12,951 bases of DNA from Parvularia atlantis (lineage: Eukaryota; Opisthokonta; Rotosphaerida): contig CALSCO010002161.1 of assembly GCA_943704415.1 (NCBI GenBank), positions 1 through 12,951 of the forward strand, given 5' to 3'. This document shows, piece after piece, positions 1 through 11,872 of the stretch (its first letter is position 1; each line of letters begins with the position of its first letter). The notes under the pieces are model-generated. The model did no database searches. It was not told the DNA's origin and saw nothing but the letters and a program-made list of their open reading frames with translations. A program made the position numbers and the translations under genes.

Positions 1-3825
<3,825 letters not shown>

Positions 3826-3857
3826 TGTGTGCTAGTTATGGACATCTTGAGGCATGC
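3826..3857. other. 32-bp convergent intergenic gap
   Basis: Only 32 bp separate the TGA of the USP gene (3823-3825, + strand) from the TGA of the RABL3-like gene (3858-3860, - strand). No AATAAA-like signal is visible. The 3' untranslated regions of the two genes must overlap or run into each other's coding sequence. Confidence 0.8.
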
Positions 3858-5038
3858 TCAGGGCGACCACGGCGTGGCGTGGCCCTTGACCGCGCGCACA
3901 AACATCTTGGCCGGCCGCCCGGGCACGTCTGCGCCGGCGAGGTAGGGCGCTGCGCGGTGTGTGAGCAGCCGACGCGCAGACGCGTGCGCGCACCGATCGG
4001 CGACTTGACCGGCGTGGCGACGGGCGTGGCGATCTTGCGCGAGCGCAGGTGCGCGGCCTCGAAGAAGCGCTGGAGCTTGGCCCTGCCGGCGGCGTCGATG
4101 CCGGTTGGGCACGTGAGGTCCTGGGTGCGCCACGGTGTGAGCGTCTGGCGCGCGAAGCGGTCCGGGAACGGCGCACCAGGTTAACGTAGTCGCACTGCAA
4201 CCGCTGCACGAGCCGCCGCAGCGCGCCCGAGCCCTCGGGCTTGCCCGCGAGGTCGGCCTTGGTGCCGACGACGAGCACGGGCGGAAGGTCGTCGCCCGCG
4301 GTCTCCTCGGCGTCGGGCCCATCGAGCGCGGCGTCGGCAGCCGTGAGCGCCTCGCTGCTGGTGACGCGGCCGACCCTGCCCCCGACACCGCCACTGCCAC
4401 TGCCGGTGCCGGTGCCGGTGCCGGTGCCGGTGCCGGTGCCGGTGCCGATGCTGCCCGATGGCCCGCGCCCCGTCAGCCACGCCCACCACGACTCCTCAAA
4501 CGGCAGCGGCGGTTCGCGCCCCGTCGCCGCGTCGACGATCTCGCGGTACCAGACGCGCCGCAGATTCTCGAGCGACTTGCTGTTGTTGAGGTCGTGCACG
4601 AGCAACAGGCCTGGCGGGCGAGGCGTCAGGCGCCGCCTGCTGCGGCGATCACCCGCACGGACCGTGGTAGGCGCGGTACAGCACCGGGCGCGTCTCGCGG
4701 TACGCGTCCTGGCCCGTCACGTCCCACAGCTCGACCAGGCGCGCTGGCCCGGCCGCGCCCGCCTGCAGCCCGTGCACGGGCGACGCGCCGCCGGCCGCCG
4801 CCGCTCCCGATGCGCCCGGTGCCGCCGCGCCCGCCTGCGCCAGATCGCAGACCTCGACCGCGCAGCCGACGGTCGGCGCGGGGCTGGTCTCGGGCGGACG
4901 CCGGTGGCAGAGAACGTGCACGAGCTGCGTCTTGCCCACGCCGGCGTCGCCCAAGACGAGCACGACGATCGGCGGCTGCTGGTGCTGCTGCTGGCTCGCG
5001 AACGACGGGCCGGGCACGGGCGGCAATGCCGACCACAT
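3858..5038 (-). CDS. RABL3-like small GTPase with Gly-Thr repeat insert
   Basis: Ras-superfamily GTPase most like Rab-like protein 3. Exons from the 5' end on the minus strand: 4663-5038, 4178-ish 4177-4610, 3994-4144, 3858-3949, about 350 residues in frame. Seen: P-loop GDAGVGKT (residues 30-37), TVGC switch I region (56-59), G3 WDVTGQ (105-110), LLVHDLNNSKSLENLRR (127-143, close to the ILVHDLTNKKSSQNLRR block of RABL3) and G4 VGTKAD (240-245, GTKxD instead of NKxD as in RABL3). The ATG at 5038 is chosen because it puts the P-loop about 30 residues in; no other ATG fits better. There is no C-terminal prenylation Cys, as expected for RABL3. The protein is longer than animal RABL3 (about 236 aa) because of an Ala/Gly insert near residues 67-98 and a Gly-Thr repeat near 181-195. 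The 32-nt intron 4145-4176 is unusually short but restores phase. It is an upstream neighbour of nothing related: CCT3 lies 119 bp upstream on the same strand. Confidence 0.75.
4402..4443 (-). repeat. GCCGGT hexanucleotide tandem repeat, coding for poly(Gly-Thr)
   Basis: Seven perfect copies of GCCGGT on the + strand are followed by one degenerate copy (GCCGAT). Read on the minus strand in the frame of the GTPase they encode alternating Thr and Gly. The tract lies in the loop between the LRR-like helix after G3 and the G4 motif. The unit length keeps the frame, so copy number could vary without breaking the gene. Confidence 0.9.
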
Positions 5039-5157
5039 TCGCAAGGGGCGCCGCGGCAGCACAAGCAAAGTCTCACACGGCCTTGCACCCTGTGCGCACG
5101 CGGCGACACACCAGCACAGCCGTCACTGTGTGCCGGTGGCGGAGCGGGCTGGCTGGC

Positions 5158-7629
5158 TCACTCGGCCTCGGGCGGTGGCGCCTGCTGGCCGCCGCCGGCG
5201 CCGCTGCCGTCGGCGTTCTTGCGCGAAAGACCCGAGAGCACGTCGTCCACGCGCAGCAGGAGGCACGCGGCCTCGATCGCTGTCTTCATCGTCTGCACCT
5301 TGACGCTCAGGGGCTCCCACAGGCCGTACGTCTGGCGCGCCCGTGAACCCGCGTGGCATGTGTGCACGGCGGGCGGGGAGCGCACCTTCATGTCGGCCAG
5401 CACGCCCTGCTCGCCGTCGACGCCCCACGTGCTGCCCGCGCCCGAGGCGTGCTTTGCCTGCACCACACGTCGTGAGTCATCGGGACTCAGCGCGGCACGG
5501 CCACGCACGCGAAGCTGCGTCAGCACGCGCACAACCGACGCGCCGCAGTTCTGGATCAGCGTGCGCGGGATGACCTGCAACGCGCGCTCAGCACGACTCC
5601 GCGCGCGCGTGATACGAAACGCACCTCCATGGCGTCGCCCACGGCCTTGTACGGCCACTGCTGCACGCCCTCGATCGACTTGGCCTTGGCGGCGAGGCCC
5701 ACGGCCACGGCCATCTCGGTCGCGCCGCCGCCGGGCACGAGACGCGGGTCAAAGACGATGTTGCGCGCGACCGACATGGCGTCCTGCACAGCACGCGCGT
5801 GAGGCGCGCCTGGACCGCGCGTTGCGGATGCGGCGCACCTGCAGGTTGCGCTCGACCTCGTTCAGCACGTCCTTGGAGGCGCCGCGCAGGAGCAGCGTGC
5901 ACGCCTTGGGCTCCTTGCACTTGACGATGAACGAGTAGTACCTGCGAGCGGCGCACCGGGATTCAGCGCACTCACCAGCGCGCCGCCTGGGCCTGTGCGC
6001 ACTCGTCGCCAATCTTCTCGACGTAAAACAGGCCCGCCTTGGTGCCCACGTCCGACTCCTTGAGCTCCTCTGTCCGGTGCACGATCGTGGCCCCGCACGC
6101 GCGCGCGATGCGGTTGTTGTCGGTCTGCGCACGTGCGTCAGCAGCGCGCGCGGGGTGAGGCCACCCGAGGGGAGGGCGTACCTTGCGCACGCGGCGCAGC
6201 GCCGTGATGTTGGCCTTGACAAAGTAGTGCTGCGCCAGGTCCGACAGGCCCTTCTCGGTGATGACAATGTCGGGCTTGAGCGCGATGATCTCGTCGCACA
6301 TGTTCTTGATAAACTCCTCCTCGATCTGCAGCACGCGGCTCCAGTCGTTCTCCTTGGTGATCTGTGTGTGCGTGCGTGCGAGGGGGGAAACTGTCAGGGC
6401 GGCGCACGCGCGACAGCCGACCCGTGCCTCAATGTTGATGTTGGACTCGCCCTTCTTGTACTCGAGCGCGCAGTCGAGCAGCATGATGCGCGGGTTCTCG
6501 ATGCGGCGGCGCATCTTGGGGTGCGTGATGTCCTTGTTGAGCATGACGCCGTCGAGCACGCGGCAGTCCTCCATCTCGCCGCCGGGGATCTGCGCCGCCG
6601 CGTTGAGCGGTGTCTCTCTCTCTCTCTCTCTCGCAACCACCGGCCGCGCACCTTCTCCACGCGCGCGTAGCGCTTGATGTCGACTTCTTTCCGCCCCTCG
6701 GCGTCGGTCGCGACCGTGAGCACGGCGTCGAGCGCGAGGTTGCACATGAGCTCAGACCAACGGCTGATCATCTTGGTCCCGAGCGAGGCCTGTGCGCAGT
6801 CGCGCACGCGAGCGTGAGCAGCGAGCCGGTTAGGCTAACCCAGGCGCGTGCCTTGATGACGTGCAGCATCTCGGTGCGGTTGTCTGGGTCGACCTTCATC
6901 GCGCAGCCGTCGACGATCTTGAGCGCGTCCTCGAGCGCGCGGTTGTAGGCGGCGATGATGACGGTCGGGTGGATGTCCTTCTCGATGAAGGGCGCGGCGG
7001 CGCTGAGCATCTCGCCCGCTAGGGTTGCGAGCGGGGCGTGAGCACGACGGGAGGGCAACCGCGAGCGGGGAAAGGACGCGCGCGCGCACCGAGGATGATG
7101 ACCGACGTTGTGCCGTCGCCCACCTCCTCGTCCTGCGTGCGCGACAGCTCGATCATCGACTTGGCCGCGGGGTGGGCCACGTCGCACTCGCGCAGGATCG
7201 CGTTGCCGTCGTTGGTCATGACGATACCGCCCTGCCGCGAGCGCGCACTCGCGGTTTGCGCGCACTCGCTGCGAGCAGGCAAGGCGCACGCGCCACGGCT
7301 CGCGCGCACCATCGGGTCCAGCAGCATCTTGAGCATCGAGCGCGGCCCGAGGCACGTGCGGATCAGGTCCGCGACGGTCTGGCGGGGCGCGCGTGCGCAC
7401 GGCGCATGAGCAGGCTGCGAGAGAAGCTGCGCCACATGGCTCGCCGAACGAGCGAACCTTGGCGGCCGTGATGTTGTCCAGCTGCGCCTTGCGGCCGCTG
7501 TTGCGCTCCGTGTTTTGCTCTGCATGGGGCGGGTGTGCGGGTGCGCGGGTGCGCGTCATGTGAGTGCGCGCGCGTGTGTGTCCGGGGGCCGCACGGCGAC
7601 GCACGCAGGACAAGGACGGGCTGGCTCAT
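5158..7629 (-). CDS. CCT3: T-complex protein 1 subunit gamma (TRiC/CCT chaperonin)
   Basis: Group II chaperonin subunit of the cytosolic TRiC/CCT ring, which folds actin, tubulin and other proteins using ATP. Exons in order on the minus strand: 7605-7629, 7458-7519, 7310-7378, 7090-7231, 7018-6852, 6789-6652, 6589-6428, 6361-6182, 6124-6003, 5941-5839, 5783-5625, 5574-5509, 5457-5386, 5331-5158. They total 1641 nt, i.e. 546 residues plus stop; human CCT3 has 545. Seen: N terminus with SGRKAQ, LGPRSMLKMLLDP, TNDGNAILRE, the ATPase motif GDGTTS (about residues 91-96), YKKGES, VITEKGLSDLAQHY, LLLRGAS, LVPGGGATEMAVA, IPRTLIQNCGAS and WEPLSVKVQTMKTAIEAA. Every junction is in phase and gives a gap-free match to the family. 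Introns 5 (6790-6851) and 7 (6362-6427) need GC donors. The ATG at 7629 is preferred because QPVLVL matches the family start (RPVLVL). Confidence 0.96.
6362..6427 (-). other. GC-AG intron 7 of CCT3
   Basis: The minus strand reads GAG|GCACGG at the donor and CACACAG|ATC at the acceptor. Joining here gives NINIE-ITKEN, which matches the conserved DIE-ITRE segment of CCT3 with no gap. A GT donor six bases downstream (GTCGGC) is possible but would insert two extra residues (AR). Confidence 0.8.
6613..6632 (-). repeat. (TC)10 microsatellite in CCT3 intron 6
   Basis: Ten TC units on the + strand read as (GA)10 in the CCT3 transcript. They lie within the 62-nt intron 6590-6651, between the donor and a likely branch region (GCTCAAC). 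A purine tract filling a third of so short an intron is odd. No function can be assigned. Confidence 0.9.
6790..6851 (-). other. GC-AG intron 5 of CCT3
   Basis: The minus strand reads AAG|GCACGC at the donor and GCGCACAG|GCC at the acceptor, length 62 nt. The join gives MLHVIK-ASLGTKMISRW, the same length as MLNIINSSITTKAISRW in human CCT3. The nearest GT donor (TGG|GTTAGC) would add four residues. The GC donor is therefore the better solution. Confidence 0.82.
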
Positions 7630-7661
7630 GGCTGCGCGGACCCCCCAAATTGCAGACAAGC
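7630..7661. promoter_or_regulatory. 32-bp divergent gap between CCT3 and the SH3-PH gene
   Basis: The CCT3 start codon (7627-7629, minus) and the start of the + strand gene (7662-7664) point away from each other with 32 bp between them. The gap has a C-run, an AAATT patch and an acceptor-like TTGCAG just before ACAAGC-ATG. Either a very small bidirectional promoter lies here, or transcription of one gene starts within the other. A 5' exon of the + strand gene spliced to 7656 cannot be excluded. Confidence 0.5.
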
Positions 7662-10600
7662 ATGGAGGCGGCGTACGAGGCGTTCCGGTCGGCCCTGGCG
7701 CTCGTCGTGCGCGCCGTCATGACGGACCGCGGGCCGCTGCCCGCGCACAGCGTCGCACTCATCACCGCCGCCAAGGCGCTGCTGACCGCGGCCGCTGCGC
7801 CGCTGCCCGGCGCCGCGCCCGACACGGCTCAGCGCCTCGTCGCCCTGCGCGAGCAGCTCGAGCAGACCCTGCTCGGCCTCCTCCGCACCGTCGCGGCACA
7901 GGCCAAGGTGCTCGCGGCCGACGGCGCCGCGCCCGCGGGTGAGATGTCGACCTGCCTGGCCGAGATCGACCGCACGACGCGCGACTGGGCGGCGCGGCAC
8001 CGCGCGATCGAGGCCGATCACCGGCTCACCGTCGCCGCTCGCGGTGCGCTCGCCCGGCCCTCCCCGGGGCCACGCCCACCGCAGAGGACTCACGCATAAC
8101 CCCACGCCCCATCGGGACCGCAGCGCCCGCTGCTGCCGCGCCGAGGGCCTACACGGCGCTGAGCAACGTCGCGAGCACACTCGTGGTGCGCCGCGCGCGC
8201 ATATGTCACCGTGCACCCTAGTGACGCCGCCGCGCACCAGCTGCTCGTCGCTGAGGCCGTCGAGCCCATCGGCACCGCCCCGCCCGCGCAGATCCAGGAG
8301 CTGTGCATCGGCGTGGTCAAGCAGACCAAGGCGATGATTGAGCTGTGGAAGATCAGCGACGACGTGCACGACCTCGTCCGCGACGACGATGGGGCGATCC
8401 TCACCCAGGCGCAGCGGCTGCTGCTCGACACCAAGCTGCTCGCGACGACACTGGCCGTCGGCGCCGACCTCTCGCCCGTGCGCTGCCAGATAGTGCGGGC
8501 GGCGGCGGGGCTGGCCGAGCTCGTCGTGCGCTGGATCGGCGCCTACTACGCCGTCTCGCTGCAGCCGGCGCTGTCGATCGTGCACGCGCGCGCCAAGGAC
8601 GTCATCGCGCGCCTCACGCGCTCACCTGCGCCCTCGCCCGCGCCCTCGTCCGGTCCGGCCACCCCGATCGACACGGCGTCGTTCTCGTCCGGCTCGTCGC
8701 TCTCGCTCACGGCCGCGGACCGGTGCGGGCGTGGTGGCGGGCGCTGGCGTGCCCTCTTTGCGCTCCGCTAAAACACACTGCGCGCGCGCGACCACGCAGG
8801 AGGGTCAGCGCGCCGGCCAGCGTTGGGCAGGGTCTCATGACGGCACGCACCCAGCTGCCTGTTCTAGCCGTGTTTGCCCTGACTTGCACGCACGCGCGAC
8901 AGCCGCCGCTCTCGGCCAAGGAGAGCGACCGCGAGCAGCCGCTGACGCTGGCGGATGCCGCGGTGCAGCGTCCCAAGGCGTCGTCCGCGGTGTGTGTGTG
9001 TGCACCGCGTGTTCTGCCTTGCACTTGCTTGCGTTGACTGCCGCGTGCCCGCAGCGCTCGTCGGCTGACCCCGCACGGTGTGCGCTGCGACCCGCTGGTG
9101 GTGTTTGCGTCGCTCACACAGACCGCATGTTGCGCGCGTGCAGGGGCCACAGCAGCAATGACGACGTGCTCGAGGTCGCCGTGCGCGTGCACGACTCACC
9201 GTCGACGCTGCGCGACAACGCCAAGAAAAAGAACACGTACGACGTGCGTAGCCCGTATGCAGCGATGCGCGCCCGCTGCCTCGGCCGCCAACACGCACGC
9301 TCGCGCGCAGGCCAAGACGCTGCGTAAATGGAGCGCCAAGTTTTTCGCCGTCGCGCACGCCGACTTTCACGGGGCCGAGCACGCGGCCCAGGCGCTCTCG
9401 TTCTCGCGCGGTGACCTCATCGCGGTGTACGACAGCAGCGATCTGTGCGCACCGTGCCGTGCCGCTGGCCGCGGTGCACAAACTGACGCGGCAGAGCCAC
9501 AGCTCGCTTTGGCAGGGCGCCAACGTCGAGACGGACGCGGTCGGGTACTTTCCGTGCCAGTTTGTGACGACGATTGACGAGTCTGCCAAGGCACGCGTGC
9601 TCGCTCGCGCACACTGCAGCGGCCTGAGACGTGTACGTGCACACAGCTGCTGCAGACGAAGGAGAAGCGCCCGACGATTCTGCCCGCGGCGGACGTGCTC
9701 GAGATCGAGCAGAAGCGGCTGCAGGATGTGCGTGTCTGGTTGCGTGCGCCGCCTGTGCCGCAGCTGAGCCGAGCCGCCCGGGCACGGCAGATCGACGCGA
9801 TCAAGGAATCGATCAAGATCAAGGTGCCCCCGCCCGACAAGTCGGGCATGCTGCGGCTGCAGATCGAGCGCAAAAAGTGGGTCGAGACACACTGCATTCT
9901 CAAGGACCACACGCTCTTCTTCTCCAAGGCACGCGCGCCGACGCGCAGGCGCGCCACACTGACGTCACGCACGCAGCCGTCGCCCAAGCGCAGCAACGTG
10001 CCCGTGCTCGTCAGTTTGCGCCTGCCGGGCATGATGATTCGGCCGGCCATGCAGGACGAGGTGAGCAAGGGCGAGATCGAGAGGTGCGTTTTGGCGCATG
10101 TACGGGACGTGCTCTAGCTCACTCGTCGCGATGGCCCGCAGCTGCTTTGTCGTCGTTGACCCGAAGAACGCCGAGCAGTACGTCTTCACGGCGAATGACA
10201 AGGGTGAGAAGACCAACTGGGCCGAGCTGCTCACGCTCTCGTGCCTGTCCGTGTCGACCAAGGGTGCATGCGCGTGCGGCCGTGCGCGCCTCCGCGCGCC
10301 TTGCTCATCGCGCGCCAGACGTCAACCGCAACAGCTACCACTTCAACTCGGATGCGTCCAAGACGCTGCGTGGCCGCTCGCTACAGGGCATCGACTCGCT
10401 CGGGCGAATGTCCGAGGTCGAGGGTGCGCTCATGCAGCGCCGAACGTAGCGTTGCTGACGGGGCGCGGTGAGCGCAGCCGGCGCGGGGGTGACCGGCACG
10501 GGCAGCGGGCGTGAAAAGTGGATGGAGGGCCTTACGGAGGAACAGATCGCCAACGTGCAGAAGGTCATGCCGTCAAAGGTGCGCCTGGCCGCGCGGATGC

Positions 10601-10698
10601 CGCGACCGCTCACGTGCGGCTCACGCGTGGTGACGTCGCAGAAAACGGTCGAGACGCTCTCGGGCGTCAAGTCGAAGCGCTCGTCGCTCTTCTTCTAG
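7662..10698 (+). CDS. Multidomain protein: N-terminal helical region, SH3 domain, PH domain (family unknown)
   Basis: Proposed exons: 7662-8043, 8085-8185, 8241-8722, 8800-8842, 8903-8989, 9055-9077, 9144-9243, 9311-9444, 9497-9590, 9656-9928, 9977-10083, 10142-10263, 10319-10423, 10478-10578, 10642-10698 (TAG). They total 2211 nt, about 736 residues, and all phases agree. Residues about 1-300 are Ala/Leu-rich and look all-helical. A Pro/Ser-rich linker follows (about 300-322). The SH3 domain (about 415-478) shows FFAVAHADFHG, LSFSRGDLIAVYDSSD, LWQGAN and GYFPCQFV. A charged helix (LEIEQKRLQD) leads into a PH domain (about 544-645): KSGMLRLQIERKKWVETHC, DHTLFFSK, CFVVVDPKNAEQYVF, and the signature Trp in NWAELL. 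The tail ends KSKRSSLFF. There is no kinase, GEF or GAP domain, so a membrane-binding adaptor is the likely role (inference). Three introns use GC donors. A further 36-nt stretch (9728-9763) may also be spliced. Confidence 0.75.
8843..8902 (+). other. Candidate GC-AG intron in the SH3-PH gene
   Basis: ATGACG|GCACGC ... GCGACAG|CCG, 60 nt. It is in frame, so retention would add 20 residues. The sequence has intron-like composition (TGCACGCACGCG near the end) and the donor matches the GCACG seen in the better-supported cases. Confidence 0.55.
8990..9002 (+). repeat. Short GT run at an intron 5' end
   Basis: The 5' splice site of the intron 8990-9054 lies within a run of six GT units. The exact donor is ambiguous, although the first GT keeps the frame (ASSA|RSSA). 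Confidence 0.6.
9591..9655 (+). other. GC-AG intron in the SH3-PH gene, just after the SH3 domain
   Basis: GCCAAG|GCACGC ... GCTGCAG|ACG, 65 nt, phase 0. The intron length is not a multiple of three and it contains a TGA in the upstream frame. It must therefore be removed to connect the SH3 exon (FVTTIDESAK) with the exon leading to the PH domain (TKEKRPTILP). No GT donor near 9590 fits the phase. Confidence 0.7.
9929..9976 (+). other. Candidate GC-AG intron inside the PH domain
   Basis: TCCAAG|GCACGC ... CACGCAG|CCG, 48 nt. The length is a multiple of three and the segment has no stop. It could therefore instead be a retained Arg/Thr-rich loop after the second PH strand (HTLFFSK). The donor is identical to that at 9591. 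Confidence 0.5.
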
Positions 10699-10832
10699 TC
10701 GGCAGCTGCGGCTGCTGCTGCTGCCCCTGCTTTGTTTTGCCTGTGTGTATGGATCCATGTGCCGCCCAGGTGGCGGTGCAGTGTGGTGCGTGCGGTGTGG
10801 TGCGCGCGATGTGAGGTGCGCCGTTGTGCGTG
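10699..10832. other. 134-bp convergent intergenic region
   Basis: This lies between the TAG of the SH3-PH gene and the TAG of the nitrilase gene on the other strand. It starts with (GCTGCT)-rich sequence, then T-rich TTTGTTTTGCCTGTG, then GT-rich GTGTGGTGCG runs. The T/GT-rich stretch near 10730-10750 could be a downstream polyadenylation element for the + strand gene. No AATAAA is present. Confidence 0.4.
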
Positions 10833-11812
10833 CTAGTACAGGTCCAGGCGACGGTGCGCAAACACGGGCATGTCGTGCCGCGTCTGCTCGAGCACGCCAA
10901 AGTCGAGGTAGGCGCAGAGGATGCCCTCGATGTCGTCCGTGAACCTGTGGTTACGAGGAGCTGTGAGCGCGTTCACGTCTCACGCGAGCGCACGCACTGC
11001 GCCACGACCGTGCCCCACGGGTCTACCACCATGCCGTGGCCGTAGCTGTCGCGCTTGGCGTTGTGCCGGCCGACCTGGGCCGCTGCGATGACAAACGCCT
11101 GGTTTTCGATCGCGCGCGCCCGCAAAAGGACCTCTGCGCGGCGGGTAGCATGAGCCTTTGCCGCTGAAAAGCTCAGTGCAGAGACCGACCCCAGTGCGCC
11201 CGCCCAGTTGGCACGGTGAAGGCCGAGGGGAACGTGAGGATGTCGGCGCCGTGGGCGCGCAGGTAACGGCTGTGCTCGGGGAAGCGCATGTCGTAGCACG
11301 TCTGGAGCGCGACGCGCCCGATCGGCGTGTCGACGGGCGTGCCGAGCGTGTCGCCGGCGATGACCGCGTCCGACTCGCGCAGCTGCGGCCCGCCCTCGAT
11401 TGCGACGTCAAACAGGTGCACCTTGCGGTACGCGGCGGCGACGGCGCCCGCGGCGTCGATCAGCAGGTGCGTGTTGAAGAAGCGGCCCTGCGCTGGTGGG
11501 CGGCGCTCATGCACGCCCACCGACACCCACACGCCGTGCGCGTGCGCGGCTGCGCTCATCGCCTCGACAAACGCGCCCCCTTGCAGCGGCTCCGCGAGCG
11601 CCATCGACTGCTCCTTGCCCTCGGCGATGTAGTCCTGTGCGCATCTAAGCAATCCTTGTGCGAGAGTCGCGCGCGCAACGCACCGATGCCTCGGGGAAGA
11701 AGACCACCTCGGCACGCTCGCGCGCCGCCCGCGCGACCAGGGCGACGCATCGTGCCGCGTTCGCCGCGACGTCGGCCGTGCTCGTGATCTGGGCAAGCGC
11801 GATGCGAGGCAT
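10833..11812 (-). CDS. NIT1-like nitrilase-superfamily amidase
   Basis: Carbon-nitrogen hydrolase close to NIT1, the deaminated-glutathione amidase. Exons on the minus strand: 11684-11812, 11190-11634, 10998-11133, 10833-10944, totalling 822 nt or 273 residues plus stop. Seen: Glu-Lys-Cys triad in FFPEAS (E41), YRKVHL (K114) and CYDMRFPE (C156); also [48 protein letters not shown] and the C-terminal [11 protein letters not shown], which matches PVFQHRRPDLY of animal NIT1. All three junctions restore the family sequence, e.g. [13 protein letters not shown]. The ATG at 11812 gives [12 protein letters not shown], the usual family start; no upstream in-frame ATG is seen. There is no fused FHIT domain, unlike NitFhit of flies and worms. 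The deaminated-glutathione repair role is inferred from family membership. Confidence 0.93.
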
Positions 11813-11872
11813 GCCGGTACAGGCATGCAGTGTCGACTTTACAAAACCGTCTGTACGCACACGCCAACGCCG
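11813..11872. promoter_or_regulatory. 60-bp divergent gap (bidirectional promoter) between the nitrilase and the secreted protein gene
   Basis: The two ATGs, at 11812 (minus) and 11873 (+), face away from each other. The gap contains an A/T-richer patch (CTTTACAAAAC, about 11837-11847), unusual in this GC-rich window. It also holds a GCATGC palindrome at 11823-11828, and GGCATGCC at 11808-11815 overlaps the nitrilase start codon. Confidence 0.5.

Noticed and set aside
4241-5938. Plus-strand open frame of 565 codons across the RABL3-like and CCT3 genes
   Set aside because: It runs antisense to two genes with strong family support. Its product is low-complexity Pro/Arg-rich without motifs.
7626-8585. 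Minus-strand open frame (319 codons) opposite the SH3-PH gene N-terminal exons
   Set aside because: It is Arg/Gly-rich without motifs. The + strand exons join in phase into a protein that continues to SH3 and PH domains.
8864-9910. Minus-strand open frame (348 codons) opposite the SH3 exons
   Set aside because: It is antisense to the clear SH3 motif exons and has Cys/Arg-rich random composition.
11813-11860. Upstream extension of the nitrilase (reading from 11860)
   Set aside because: That frame starts with GTG, not ATG. The ATG at 11812 gives the usual family N terminus.
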